This document shows, piece after piece, positions 43,401 to 54,469 of a DNA stretch of 64,000 nucleotides (positions are counted from its first letter, which is position 1; each line of letters begins with the position of its first letter). Both the position numbers and the translations under genes were made by a program. The stretch lies in assembly GCF_047663525.1 (NCBI RefSeq), contig NC_092602.1:2735501-2799500 (forward strand), given 5' to 3'. Under the pieces are notes generated by a model that had not been told where the DNA came from, made no database searches, and worked only from the letters and a program-made list of their open reading frames with translations. This stretch comes from Anas platyrhynchos. Lineage: Eukaryota > Chordata > Aves > Anseriformes > Anatidae.

Positions 43401-46400
43401 ACAAAGCGCCTAAGAATCAAACATCTCAAGCTACAGAAGGTATTTTTTTCTTGGCACAAATTTTGGTAACAACTGGAATTAATGAGCTAGTCTACAGTGT
43501 GCCAGAAGAGCAATTTTTGGAGAGACTTCTGTATCGCGCTGCTCTACCTTCCTCATCAGAGATGCCTCTTGCTGCTGCAGGAAGTTGGTGGTATACATAT
43601 GCAATGTGTAAAAGCTTTGTAATATCACTTGTCTTGTCTGCAAACAGGCTTTGCAGCTGCATATTCAATTAAAAATTTCCATTTCTTGCCGTGCTCAACA
43701 AAGGAATCGGGAGAGAAATGAGCTTTGTGATTGCTTGCATGCTAAGGGAGTAGCCCGGTGGTGTTGGTGCCTGAGCTGCGATTCAGACACAGGTTTCCAT
43801 TTCTGATGCTGCTCAACGCAAGACTTTCTCAGAAGAAAGAAAGAAGCAACGTTGGGCCGGGAAAGGCTGGGGAGGAAGTAATGTCTCATCATTGTGGGTG
43901 CTCGCTCTGACTGGCAGGAAGCATGCTTGAAGCTTCAACGGGGTTTTTCAGGTCTGCAGTGACAGATGCACGACAGCACGAGGCCTTCAGAGAGACGTTA
44001 AGAGCCAGTACACACAAGAGTATTTTTTCAAAGCTTGGCAAGGGATGTAGTGCTTGAAATTGAAATGTGTTGCCCCCCATCCCACCTCAAGTGTCCTCTT
44101 ATGCTGGCGTTGTGCCTGCCAAGAAGTCTGCTTCTCAAACTTTTCAAAACTGCCTAGCAAAGTTGCCTAGCTGCCGAGCTTCTAACCGTGGTATTCTCGC
44201 GGGCTGTGCACAGAGAGTTTGGTGCATTGATGTGTATCAGTGAGGGCTCCCCTCCCTGTGGTTACATGCTGATTTTAAATAATGAGAGTAGGGTTTTAGA
44301 AGACAACACGCTGACATGTAGGAAGTGGTTGGCTGGTTGGGGTGACGGGATACGACGTTCTTCCTTCCACACTGGCTATCGGTGGCAGTAGCTGGTGCTC
44401 CTGCAAGCCGAGCAGCACTTACTGGTAGACTCCTAGACTGCTGCTGGTACATTTTGAATTTATTTTTACCATATTCTGTCAATGGCAGTATGTCAGTAAG
44501 TGAGTTTGTCCCTAAGACACATTTCCACAGCTCCAAGAGGTCTCTGGGCTGTTGTCTCGGGCCTTTCCCTGCCCTGACAGGGTGGCAGGGCTGGGTGCAT
44601 TTTTTCACTGCCACTTCATGACGTGGTATTTCGTGTGTTACGAAACACACCTGCACAATACCGGTCAGTCCTGCTGGGGCTGTCCCCAGAGGCCTCATAC
44701 AAGACACTGGAGAATGGGACCTGCAGCACCCAGTACTTCAGCGTCCCCTTACGTCCACCTTCATCCCTCACTCAGCCATTATGGAACCGCCAGGAATACC
44801 ACATCACAGTGTACAAGAAAGAGAAAAAGCCACTAATGGATTAGAAGGAAGACATTCTGCGTTGGACATTTCTCTACAACATCCACTGGAGAAGAAAGCC
44901 GACCAAACCCAGGTACCCTGGGCTGAGCGATCCCTGGCAGCCTGCTATAAGGAGGGGCTGCTGAGCTCCTGGTCGGGCTGAGCAATGAGCAGGCTGGCAC
45001 CTCCTTGGGGTGATTTGGTAAAGGAAGAGCAACACAAATGTGCATGGGAACCTGAGACCTGTGGTTTCACTTCCTCTGCTCTCCCTCACCCATTGAGGTC
45101 TCACCCCACCTCAGGGGTTACGCAGCACGTCACAGAGGCATGCTGGAAGGTGATCTTCATAAAGAATTAGCAAATTGCAGGTTGGTGGCTTTAAAAGCTG
45201 TCTCTAATGCTACAATGAATTGAAGAAGGCAGAGGAGAACCACAGATGTGCTCAGACCCAGGCATCTGTTAGACCGATTCTTTCACAGTGTGCTTTTTGT
45301 TACGTGGGGGGAAAAAATGAGTGCTTGCAGAACTGCCCTCAGGGGCTTTGCACATACAGTCAGTAACTGCCTAGGTTCAGCCCTCTGCCTTCATTTTAAA
45401 ACCTCTGCTAGAGAAGACCTAAATCTGTGCCAAATAAACTCTGACCACAGCCTGAGCAACTTGACAGAGAAAAAGTCTCCCGGGCCCTTTCTTGCATTTC
45501 AGCAGCAGCACTTAAGAACAGGCTATGAAAGGAAATGTTTTCAGTGAGGTCTTGGTGAGAGGGATGTCAATGCTCAGACACAGCTGGAGCTGGGTCCTGC
45601 TACATCCACAGCACCTGAAGAACTGCATCTGAGCCCCGAAAGAATGGCCTCCCCTCCTTCCAGGTGAGAGCCGCAATTATCCGACCATAACACAAGTTAA
45701 GCAACATACTGTCTGACTGCCCCACCACAGGGGGAACATTTTACCTTGTTCTGTGCTCTGTGTTTGAAATTCCAAGTGTGCGTTTTACAGCACCATATTT
45801 TCTTACACATTTATTTTCCGTTTGCTTACAAAACTGCACAGTTGGTTTTGAAGAGAAAGGTACAGGTCACAGGGTGTTCCATTTCTATAGTTTTTGACTT
45901 GAAATACAGCACATTTGTATCTCATCTTTGAAGACACCTCTTCTGTTATCCTATCCAGGAGAACGTGGTTTTAGCAGTGCTGACTCCAGGCAAGCCAATA
46001 AGATTTGCTCCAAGGGGACTGTTCTGTCTCACAAATTGTCAACACTAACTCGAAGCACCTCTGGATTTTACGAGATACCCTTGCAGAGGCTCAGAGGCAT
46101 GAATGTGAGCAGGGAAAATCATACAGGGCATGAGAACACTAGAGGAAGTTTGGAGAAAAAGCATTTGGCACCTGATATGTTTAATGCAGTTAGAGGATTA
46201 TCTCAACAACAGAACGGCAAATTGGTTGCAAACAAGAGGGTGGATTTAGGAGAGTAAGAAGGGCTAAGCAGTGAAGTCTTTACTTTGCATGTTTATACAA
46301 CGTGCATAATTTTGTGGATTGTCTATTATTTCTGGATTAAACCTCGAGGGATCAATCCTTCTTTGCTCAGCACCTCACCCACAGAGCACAAACACAGAGA

Positions 46401-49400
46401 ACCATCCGAACCTAATACTCCTGTTTTACAAACATCTCAAGCACTCTGAGTAATGGTTTATCCAGTGCATTGTAATCACCTTGTGATAACCTGTATCTCG
46501 ATCCATCATTTAAATTAACGCAGGAGGTGACAAAGTCGTGTAGCTGGTGGGCTGCTGGTACCTGCAATCTCTCCATCCCGGAGATGAACATGTTGGCCAG
46601 AGGGATGAGGGTGTGACTGGGACCGAGCTGGGTGCCAGGACAGGAACAGTTGGTATAAAGTTGGAGCACACTGAAGTTTTCAGCATCCCTTTATACGAAA
46701 CATCAGTGCAAAGCTTGGAGATGTACTGCTCTCCTGTAGGGCAGTGTCTGGTCTGCGTACAGTTCGCAGTTCATGCTGTGTGGTGATCATGAAGAGGACT
46801 GGCATTCCCACCTCTCATTTTGGTGCCTGATGGAAATATCCCTGATTCTAGGGGCAGCCTTCAGGTGGTAAATAGATCTTCTACGACTGCTTCAGTAGCT
46901 TTTTCTTTCTTAATAAGTCTCTGAATAACATCTCAAGTGAAAAAGGTTTTTTTTTCTTGAGCTGTCAACTATGTCTGGTAATTACTGCTTTCTTGAATGT
47001 GGTCTCTCAAAAGCAAGACACCTTCAGACCCCAACACAGTGATTACAGCTCAGTCACATGTACAGCAGTAGTGACCAAAAGCAAAGGGGAAGAGCACAGG
47101 TGTGAAGCAAATTAACTTCCTCTTGTCAGACACACGCTGCAGTATCACTAATCAGAAGCACGAAAAATCCTATTTTTCCAGAATTCAGCAGCATCCCTAA
47201 GACCTGCAGTGATGCCCTGCTTCAAAGAACAGTTAAGCCTGCTGTGTGGTGGTGCATGTCTTGTAAAATCATTTGTGTTCTGCTGTAGTGAGCAAGGGTA
47301 CTAAAGGAACAGCGTGCTAATCACTGCTTCCTCTTAGCTCACTGGGCTAGGAAACACGAGTTTGCTGCTAAGATTTTCATTTCTAACATTTCTAACAAAT
47401 ACAGTGTTTCTTCCCATCACCATACTGCATGTGCAACTGTATTTGGGAAAATGGAGCCACTGCCAAATTGCAAATATTTTAATAACTGTCTCATTTCTCT
47501 TGCTGATTTTGTCTGAGAGCTGCAGTTGGCGATTAGAAGCGCTTCTAAATACTTACGAGTTGGACAAAGCAACATTTGTATTAAAATCTCCCGAGGACAT
47601 GTTTTATATTCTAAAGAATCAGTTTGGTTGGTAAAGAGGAATATCCTGCGTTTAAGGGAAGGAATTTTACAAGTACGGAAAACTTTCAGCCTGTGCCATT
47701 ACAGTACCCTTGATCTCAAGTATTTGTCTTCACGCATTCCCGTCATACTGCTTGTTAAGGGCTGAAATTTCGTTTATCCACAACGTTCTCTGTGTTTCAG
47801 GGCAGGAGGACTATGATCGGCTACGACCACTTTCTTACCAGAACACAAACGTAGTGTTGATTTGTTACGATGTCATGAACCCCACCAGCTATGATAATGT
47901 AGCGGTTAAGGTAAGAGCCTTTCATAATTGCTTGAACCTTTTAAACGAATTACATATGCCTGATGTGTGACAAGATGTCAAGGCTAAAAAAGCCGTTGCT
48001 TTTAGTAGCCCTGTACTCAGGGTGCATAGATGCACAGATTATTTGTCATGCACTGAGCAGGTCACAGACCTTAGACCTAAAACTCACCTCCCCATGGCAC
48101 GCAGGTGCTCAGAACTGGGTTCAAGTCCACTGGACACTAAAAAGATCAGAAACTAGCTGTGAAATCTCCTTCATCTGTAGTGATGTCTCACAACCACTGC
48201 ACATAAGCATTGCAGATTCAGGTCTACATCCATCATGTGCACATTTAACTAGAGGGGAAAGAAATGTAAGCAACTACTTGTCTGTAGTAGGATTTCTGTA
48301 GTGCTCCTAAGCAGAAGTAAGCGTTCCTGCATATAGCATCAGCAAAGCAAGGCTCGGTCCTAGTTCTGCTCTTATGTGTGACTTTAGGGAAGCACTTCGG
48401 AGTTTAAACAGATGTTAAGCACTCTGGCATAGCGGTAGACACCATCTATGTTTTTATGGAGCGTGTGACTTTGGTCAGGACTTTTAAATGATTCTGTAAT
48501 GTAAATAGTGCATGTCAGGCCTCTTACACTAGATTAACAACTTCCGAAACACTGAAGTTGTAGCGTATATCCAGTGCTAACTCTGTTCCTTGGCTCGTTT
48601 TAAATTTTAGAAGGAAAAAAATAAAGACGTAAAAGTTTTGTTTTTCTACCATCAGTGGTATCCTGAAGTGAATCACTTCTGCCGAGGTGTCCCGCTCGTG
48701 CTGATCGGCTGCAAGACAGACCTTCGGAAAGACAAAGAGCAGTTGCGTAAGCTCAGGGCTTCTAAGCAGGAACCCATTACCTACAACCAGGTAAATATAA
48801 GTGCATTTAAAGTGCTGTCATCTTTGCAAGAGATAAACAGATCGTCCAAAATTAGGTAGTCAGAATGGCCAGATAAATACTGACTGTCAGTATTAACAGC
48901 AATTTCTGTAAGTCTTTTTGAGTGGCCAAATCACCACCCATTTTTAGTGCCAAAATAGAGACATCTGAAGACTGTTTTTGCATATCTCAGAGTGTCTGAA
49001 AGGACATCAATAGCTAGGCCTTCTAAGCTTGCTACATCTCACTGGTTCCCCTTCACAGCTGGGTTATTACTGTTAGAAATTTGTAGGCTCAACAACTTTT
49101 TTGGACTTTTTCCATAAGTTTTATTACAATACATCGTTCCATCACTTGTACTTTGATTGGTATTGTATGTCCTAACTTTTTTTTTTCCCCTCACATTAGA
49201 GGATTAAAAATATTGACCATTCTGGAAAAAATGTTTTGCAAACCCTAATTAGAAGTAAATGCTTCCAAGGACAATAACAAAACCCATCTGTGAGACTTCT
49301 CTAACATAAACTTTTCTTTGAGGTCTCTAATCTAAAAATATGTATACGTATTGTCAAGTGTTTTCAATTTAAGCACTGAGACCTACAACTACTGTTATGA

Positions 49401-51154
49401 GGTGGGCATTGCTGTCCTAGGTACAGAAGGAACAGTCAATGGTGGAACAGTTTGTCCCATGTCACATGATCTTTCTGTTCTGATCTTCCACTTTATTTTT
49501 TTTTTTTTCTTTCAAACTACAAAGCCACCCTTCTTCTCTGTCAGAGCACGAACAGCAGCTTTCAGACTATTTGAAACACAAGTCCAAGGAACAAGGTTAA
49601 GTGCAGTAAGACCCTGAATTAATCACTTCTTCTAAAGAGCGTGAAAAGAACCTGCTACTGCATCACCACTAAATCATGCTAGGACCTTCAGCTTGTCTTC
49701 CATGCGCACAAGATTAGATGCTTGCCCTGTCACATTGTGAACAGCTGCAAATCCTCCCTCACTTGCATTAATAACTCCCTTCATCACTCCCCACGTGTGA
49801 GGTTCAGGACAAGCAATGGACACCTCTAGGGAGCCAGCTGAGGCATCATTCCTGCCTCAGCAGCTCACCAGATGAATGCTCACAAAAGAGGTGAAGCACC
49901 AGCCTGAAGGAGGGAAGGTGAAGTGAAGCTAGCGCCTGTGGTAGGCAGCAGCATGCATGCAGTTAAATTCCAGGGCCCACCAGATGCACAAAACCTTGTC
50001 GCCTATGTGAGCCCTCCCACTTGATTTTCCTCCCCTTAAATATATACACTACCTCAGTCTCTTACAGCTGAGAGCATCTTGAGTCATGCGATGTGATGCT
50101 TCTGATGCCCGGCACAGAGATGAACAGTATCTGCCAGCACTGCAGCTTGCAAACAACTGGAAGAAGACAAACTTCACTTAAATATGCTGAAAAAAATCCC
50201 CCTATAGAAATCTGAATGTTCAAGTGACCGCATTCCCAGGGCTTATAATGAATAAATGCAAATTTTGTGAGCTGTGGGTTGCAGACTTGGAATCCATGCT
50301 CCAAAGCTCACAAGTACTCAAAACTGGGGGCTGACTGCAATGACAAAAGAAAAAGGATCACAAGTAAGAAATCACTGTGTTTTGCCTGGAGTGATTTCAC
50401 ACAGCCATGTTTGCATGCAAATGCTTTAGATTTTACTCTGCTTCCATTGCATGTGTTTGGTTACGAGGATTCACACATTCACTTGTGTGTACTAGGATTT
50501 CTGACGGGCCCTTGTGATGCTCCAAAGTGGCAGTTAGGATTCCAATACGCGTACCCGTAAAACAAAGCAGGACATTTATGCAGACTGTGCTCTCACGTGC
50601 TATATTCATTGCTGAAGCATGCCAACTAAAGATGACATCACTTAATAGTTAAGGTCAGGCCTGAAAAAAGTTTCCTCTTGTAAGATGTCTAGCTTATCCT
50701 CCCTTGAGTATCTATCTCAGCATTTCTTTAAAGGATGTTAACATTGAGACCATGTCCACAATATTAGCAGGCCAGCTTCTAGACCAATTTAGAGAAAAGA
50801 AATAAAAAACAACAGAAAGCAAGTGCCTCAGTTTATTTCCAAAGCCCTTGTGCTGCACTCAGAAGAGGCAGCTTCTTTCTTCCTGACCTTCTGTTACGAA
50901 GACGTACAAAATAATTTTTTCTCTCCCATCTCACTTTTCCTCTCCTCTCATACATTAAATTTACATCTTTTCTTACCTGTTCTTTCCAGGGTGAAGCAGC
51001 TTGCCAGCAGATAAATGCAGAAGTTTATCTGGAGTGCTCAGCAAAATGTCGTGAGAACATTGAAAAAGTGTTTAAAGAAGCAACAACCATTGCTTTAAGT
51101 GCCATGAAAAAAGCCAAGCGCCAAAAGAAACAGAGAGTGTGCTCAGTGTTATGA
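40223..51154 (+). CDS. RHOF: RHOF (Rif), Rho-family small GTPase, complete in five coding exons
   Basis: RHOF is a membrane-anchored GTPase that drives formin-dependent filopodia and stress fibres. Exons are 40223-40378, 40683-40770, 47801-47910, 48656-48790 and 50990-51154. Together they give 217 residues, against 211 in human. The extra length is in the Gly/Ala-rich N-terminus. Landmarks are the P-loop GDGGCGKTS (32-40), switch [11 protein letters not shown] (53-62), DTAGQED (79-85) with the catalytic Gln83, GCKTDL (136-141), the Rho insert with [12 protein letters not shown] (142-153), ECSAK (178-182) and a polybasic tail. The C-terminal CSVL box predicts geranylgeranylation. Ser57 stands where RhoA has Thr37; human RHOF has Ser too. 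All junctions are GT/AG and in phase. Its 3' end faces TMEM120B and its 5' end faces SETD1B. Confidence 0.97.
40523..40598. repeat. 19-bp tandem repeat, 4 copies, RHOF intron 1
   Basis: The unit GGGAGCTTGAAGGGCTCCA occurs four times in a row with substitutions. It lies inside the 304-bp first intron. Confidence 0.85.
40683..40770 (+). CDS. RHOF: RHOF coding exon 2 (switch I)
   Basis: The exon is 88 bases and encodes residues 53-81 plus the first base of Gly82. The acceptor is TTTGCAG|CAATAT and the donor GCAG|GTAACG. Confidence 0.97.
40771..47800 (+). other. RHOF: RHOF intron 2 (7.0 kb)
   Basis: This is the largest RHOF intron. It contains only short open frames and no recognisable exon, RNA gene or mobile element. 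Confidence 0.85.
47801..47910 (+). CDS. RHOF: RHOF coding exon 3 (switch II)
   Basis: The exon is 110 bases and encodes residues 82-118, [20 protein letters not shown] and onward. The acceptor is GTTTCAG|GGCAGG and the donor AAG|GTAAGA. Confidence 0.97.
47911..50989 (+). other. RHOF: RHOF introns 3 and 4
   Basis: Intron 3 (47911-48655) and intron 4 (48791-50989) flank coding exon 4. I see no other gene or clear repeat in them. Confidence 0.85.
48656..48790 (+). CDS. RHOF: RHOF coding exon 4 (guanine-specificity motif and insert helix)
   Basis: The exon is 135 bases, phase 0, and encodes residues 119-163, [20 protein letters not shown] through ITYNQ. The acceptor is CCATCAG|TGGTAT and the donor CAG|GTAAAT. 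Confidence 0.97.
50990..51154 (+). CDS. RHOF: RHOF coding exon 5 (C-terminus, CAAX box, stop)
   Basis: The exon encodes residues 164-217 and the TGA stop. It includes [19 protein letters not shown], a Lys/Arg-rich tail and CSVL. The acceptor is CTTTCCAG|GGTGAA. Confidence 0.97.
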   Translation, partial: GEAACQQINAEVYLECSAKCRENIEKVFKEATTIALSAMKKAKRQKKQRVCSVL

Positions 51155-51884
51155 TCTGGACTGCAAGAGAGCATTGACTGCACAAGAGCCATATGATTCA
51201 GATTTTAGCACGTGACTCTTTTTTTCCCCATTTATATTCTTGCAATTAATTTTATTTTAAAAATTTTAAACTTTAAATATTTTTGTACTTTTGTTACACT
51301 GCTCTCAGAAAGTTTTGAAGGCTCTTTATCAAGGCTAACTGATGCTGCATGTCTTTGTCTGTCTGCCTTTTGCTCCCAACTGCAAACCACCACCACCGGT
51401 GAGGTCTTGGATTCACTATTTAAATTGCAATGAACAGTGACTGTTACTATGGCTTCTGTTTTTTTCCTCTGCAAAATTGTGGCATATTGTAGCTACAATT
51501 TACAGTCTTTTTCAAGGAGAAAAGACACATCTTCCAGAAGTTTTGTTAGAGCAGCCCATCCAGTACCTTGGAAGAGATGGGAATTAAGTTTGGTATTAAC
51601 GTTCTCAAATTAATTGACTTGGTGGCAGTGCTGTGAGTTAGCCTCAAGCTGCCACCACAGGGCACAGCCAAAGCATCCACTCACTGTGAGCCAGCTTTGC
51701 AGAGCTGCTCCTTCAGATGCCTCCTTGCAAGGCCCAGCACTGTAACAGAAAGTGGCCTTTATCTTTGGATATGCATTGGTTGCTCCAATTCAAAGGTAAA
51801 GCACCAGAGAAAATAATTTACAGTATGCAAAGATAAAAGTACTCCAGTTAGCTCTGTGTAAAATAAAAGCAGTTTTACAATAAA
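51155..51884 (+). other. RHOF: RHOF 3' UTR
   Basis: An AU-rich stretch (51228-51293) follows the stop. The first convincing polyadenylation signals are two AATAAA hexamers at 51862-51867 and 51879-51884. Cleavage about 20 bases later would give a 3' UTR of roughly 750 bases. Confidence 0.6.
51862..51884 (+). terminator. RHOF: RHOF polyadenylation signals (two AATAAA)
   Basis: Two overlapping-range AATAAA hexamers start at 51862 and 51879. They are the first such hexamers downstream of the RHOF stop that I could find. Confidence 0.55.
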
Positions 51885-53046
51885 CTTATATAGCTTATTT
51901 AATATGACATGCAAATGTTGGTGTATGCTAGGGAGAGGGGAAATACTTGGCTGTGTAACTCACGTTCAGTAACTGTTGAAATCTCTCTACAACTGTAAAT
52001 TACATTTTCCCTTTTGTTACAAAGTTGTCAGTTGTCTGTTTGAGGATGACAGATGCTCCCACTGAAAAACCTAGCACATGTGCCTCAAATTTCCTGGTTC
52101 TTTTGCACGGTCTCCTGCAGTGAGATCTCAGATTTCAGGATCAATCGCTAGTCTGTAGCCACTGTAAACCAAAGCTGGGAGGGTGAAGGAGGTTTCTACA
52201 GTACAGGTGTTAAAAGTTTTCTTTCTGAGGCAAACTCCTGCCCATACTAAGGGAAAGACAGACTTTGATTTTCTGATTCTATGACTTGCCTAACAGTTAC
52301 AATACACAGTCTTTTGTCAGGAAGCTTGGGCATTGTATGCCAGGGATCTACTGTTACACAAACGCTTCCATGTAGAGCCTGATAACTGCACATCATTCAG
52401 ATTTCATGCAATTTTATCCTCTGCTGGTTATGTGACCAGCTGGTGGAAAATTCTTTTGGAATGATTCATCATTTTAGATATGGGATAGACCTTGATCTTG
52501 GAAATCTCAGTTTTTTCTCCCTAACTTGCTTTGAATTAACTAAGGCACACGGATCCCTACAAGCTTAAAATGATTTTTTTTTTCTTTTTAAAAAAGATCA
52601 GTTTCTGCACATCTTTGATAACTATAGAAAAAAATCCACGAATTGTGCAACCGTTTCTCCACAAGAAGACATTTGTCAGTGAAAGACACAGAACCAGATA
52701 TGACCTTACCCAGTAAGCAACTGAAACACTGAGACGCAGGAAGTTACCACATGTACCCTCAGCTCCACGGCTGGAATCTTTCCTTGCTTTTACAATCCAA
52801 GATTCTCATGCTGCAGAATTCAAGTTACTTGCCATGTGCAGAGCTCCCTCACCCTTGGAGTACCAGGTCCACTGCTCAGATCCAGCAGGTTCCAGCATTG
52901 CTCTCAAAATAAAATAATTTACATTTCATAAATGGAGAGTTCAAAGACAAAGTAAAAATCAACACATGGTATGCAGAAGTCAGAAGTTAATGTAGCAAGA
53001 TACAGCCCAGTTAGCATGAAAGTTGTTCAAAATATGCAAACGGCAA
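51885..53046. other. Gap between convergent RHOF and TMEM120B 3' ends
   Basis: I see no gene here. A CTGATTCTATGAC stretch near 52274 might be a CR1 tail relic, but it is too short to call. Confidence 0.5.
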
Positions 53047-54355
53047 TTTATTGTTCATGCCCACAGGACAGACACTGTAAAGGTAATTTTGCTAGCCTTG
53101 CAGCAACAAAATAACTAATGAAACCATTTAAAGTATATAGTGCATATGTATTTCTTCATGAGCACACTTAGTGGGAGAAGGACATAATTTTCAGATCACC
53201 CTGCCAAAGCCATTTGCCCAGTCTGGGCCTTGTGCTAGCTCCAGGGAAGGCAGCACAGCTGAGAAATGGGCTGCACAAAGCAGCTCACAATCCTGCAGCT
53301 GGGCTTCAGAGGTGCAGATGTTAAAGCCCCCAAAACAAGCTTATTCAACTAAGTTCAAAAAGCAGGAGTTCAGTGGGATGGGAGTCAGTATTTCTCCTCA
53401 GCTGTCCTTCCAAACAAGTGTTTACATTCTCTTAACGCTTGGTACAAGTACAGTACTTAAATGAAGCATTTCATACTTCTGCTTAGCCTCTCTTCACCTT
53501 TCCAGAATGGCACTGGGAGCAAAGAAGTACCGAAAATGAGAACTGAAGTGCAACTGCACCTACTGCCGCTGATCAAGATCATTTTCAGAAAAAATGCTGT
53601 CTCAAAAGAACCACTCAAAGGGCAGTGTGTTGGTTATTAAAAAGGGGATAAAGCAGCTGCAAATTACAGGTTATTTTCAGGTGTTTTCTAGGCTTGGGCA
53701 GATTACCTGATCTCCCTGGAAGAGGGCTAGCAGACTTCCCTGCCATTTCACAACTGTTTTTGCTTGCTTGTTTACGAGGATTTCTCTTCTTCAAATAGCT
53801 TTTTAAAAGTGTATATAGCAGCAGTATGGTACAAAGATGGGCATTTTTTTCACAGTACACATAGGTTAGTATTGCCACTGAAAATATGCTTTAAACAAAT
53901 GCTTTTGAAAACAGCATTCAGTTTGTATTACTGAGCAACCTGGAGTGTTCATAAAGCTTTAAAAATCCAATACCCAGAGTTTAAATAATAAAACTGGAAA
54001 GTGTTAAATACCATTCCAGGACTGGAATTACAGTAAATCCCACATTCCCCCAATGCTGGCTTTTTGCCAGGCAGGTGCATGCTGCTATATATACACACAG
54101 AAAAACCAAATGCAAACACGTTTTGTATTAAATATACATAAATAGCAGGACTGCAGACTGGAGAGCCATGCTTGCTTAATACTGAGTCTGTGCTGGAAGA
54201 GTCCACATCCTTCACCAAGCATGGGGACAGACGAGTCCTTCCAAGTCCATTCACAGCGTAGCAGAGGTTCAGGAGGCGCCGTCCAACGGTGAGCGCCTGC
54301 TGCAGGCGCTGGGACACCGAGTTCCCATGTTGGCACCCAGCACACCCTGGTAGGT
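53047..54355 (-). other. TMEM120B: TMEM120B 3' UTR (inferred)
   Basis: A minus-strand AATAAA lies at 53052-53047, 1.3 kb beyond the stop. The 3' UTR end is inferred from this single signal and earlier or later sites are possible. Confidence 0.4.
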
Positions 54356-54469
54356 TCACAGCTTCTTCACTTTGTCTTTGTTCTTCTGCAACTTAGTGTG
54401 CACCACTTTGAGAGTAGTGAGGAAGTTCCCGAGGAAGAGCAGCAGAAACGTGAAAGCTAACACACAAAC
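54356..54469 (-). CDS. TMEM120B: TMEM120B last coding exon (stop)
   Basis: The exon encodes [20 protein letters not shown], the last membrane helix, then a Lys-rich tail ending KVKKL before TGA. The acceptor is CCTCAG|GTTTGT. Confidence 0.96.
   Translation of the reverse strand, partial: VCVLAFTFLLLFLGNFLTTLKVVHTKLQKNKDKVKKL

Noticed and set aside
52270-52290. CTGATTCTATGAC as a second CR1 tail
   Set aside because: Only one unit of the octamer is present and there is no flanking CR1 sequence.
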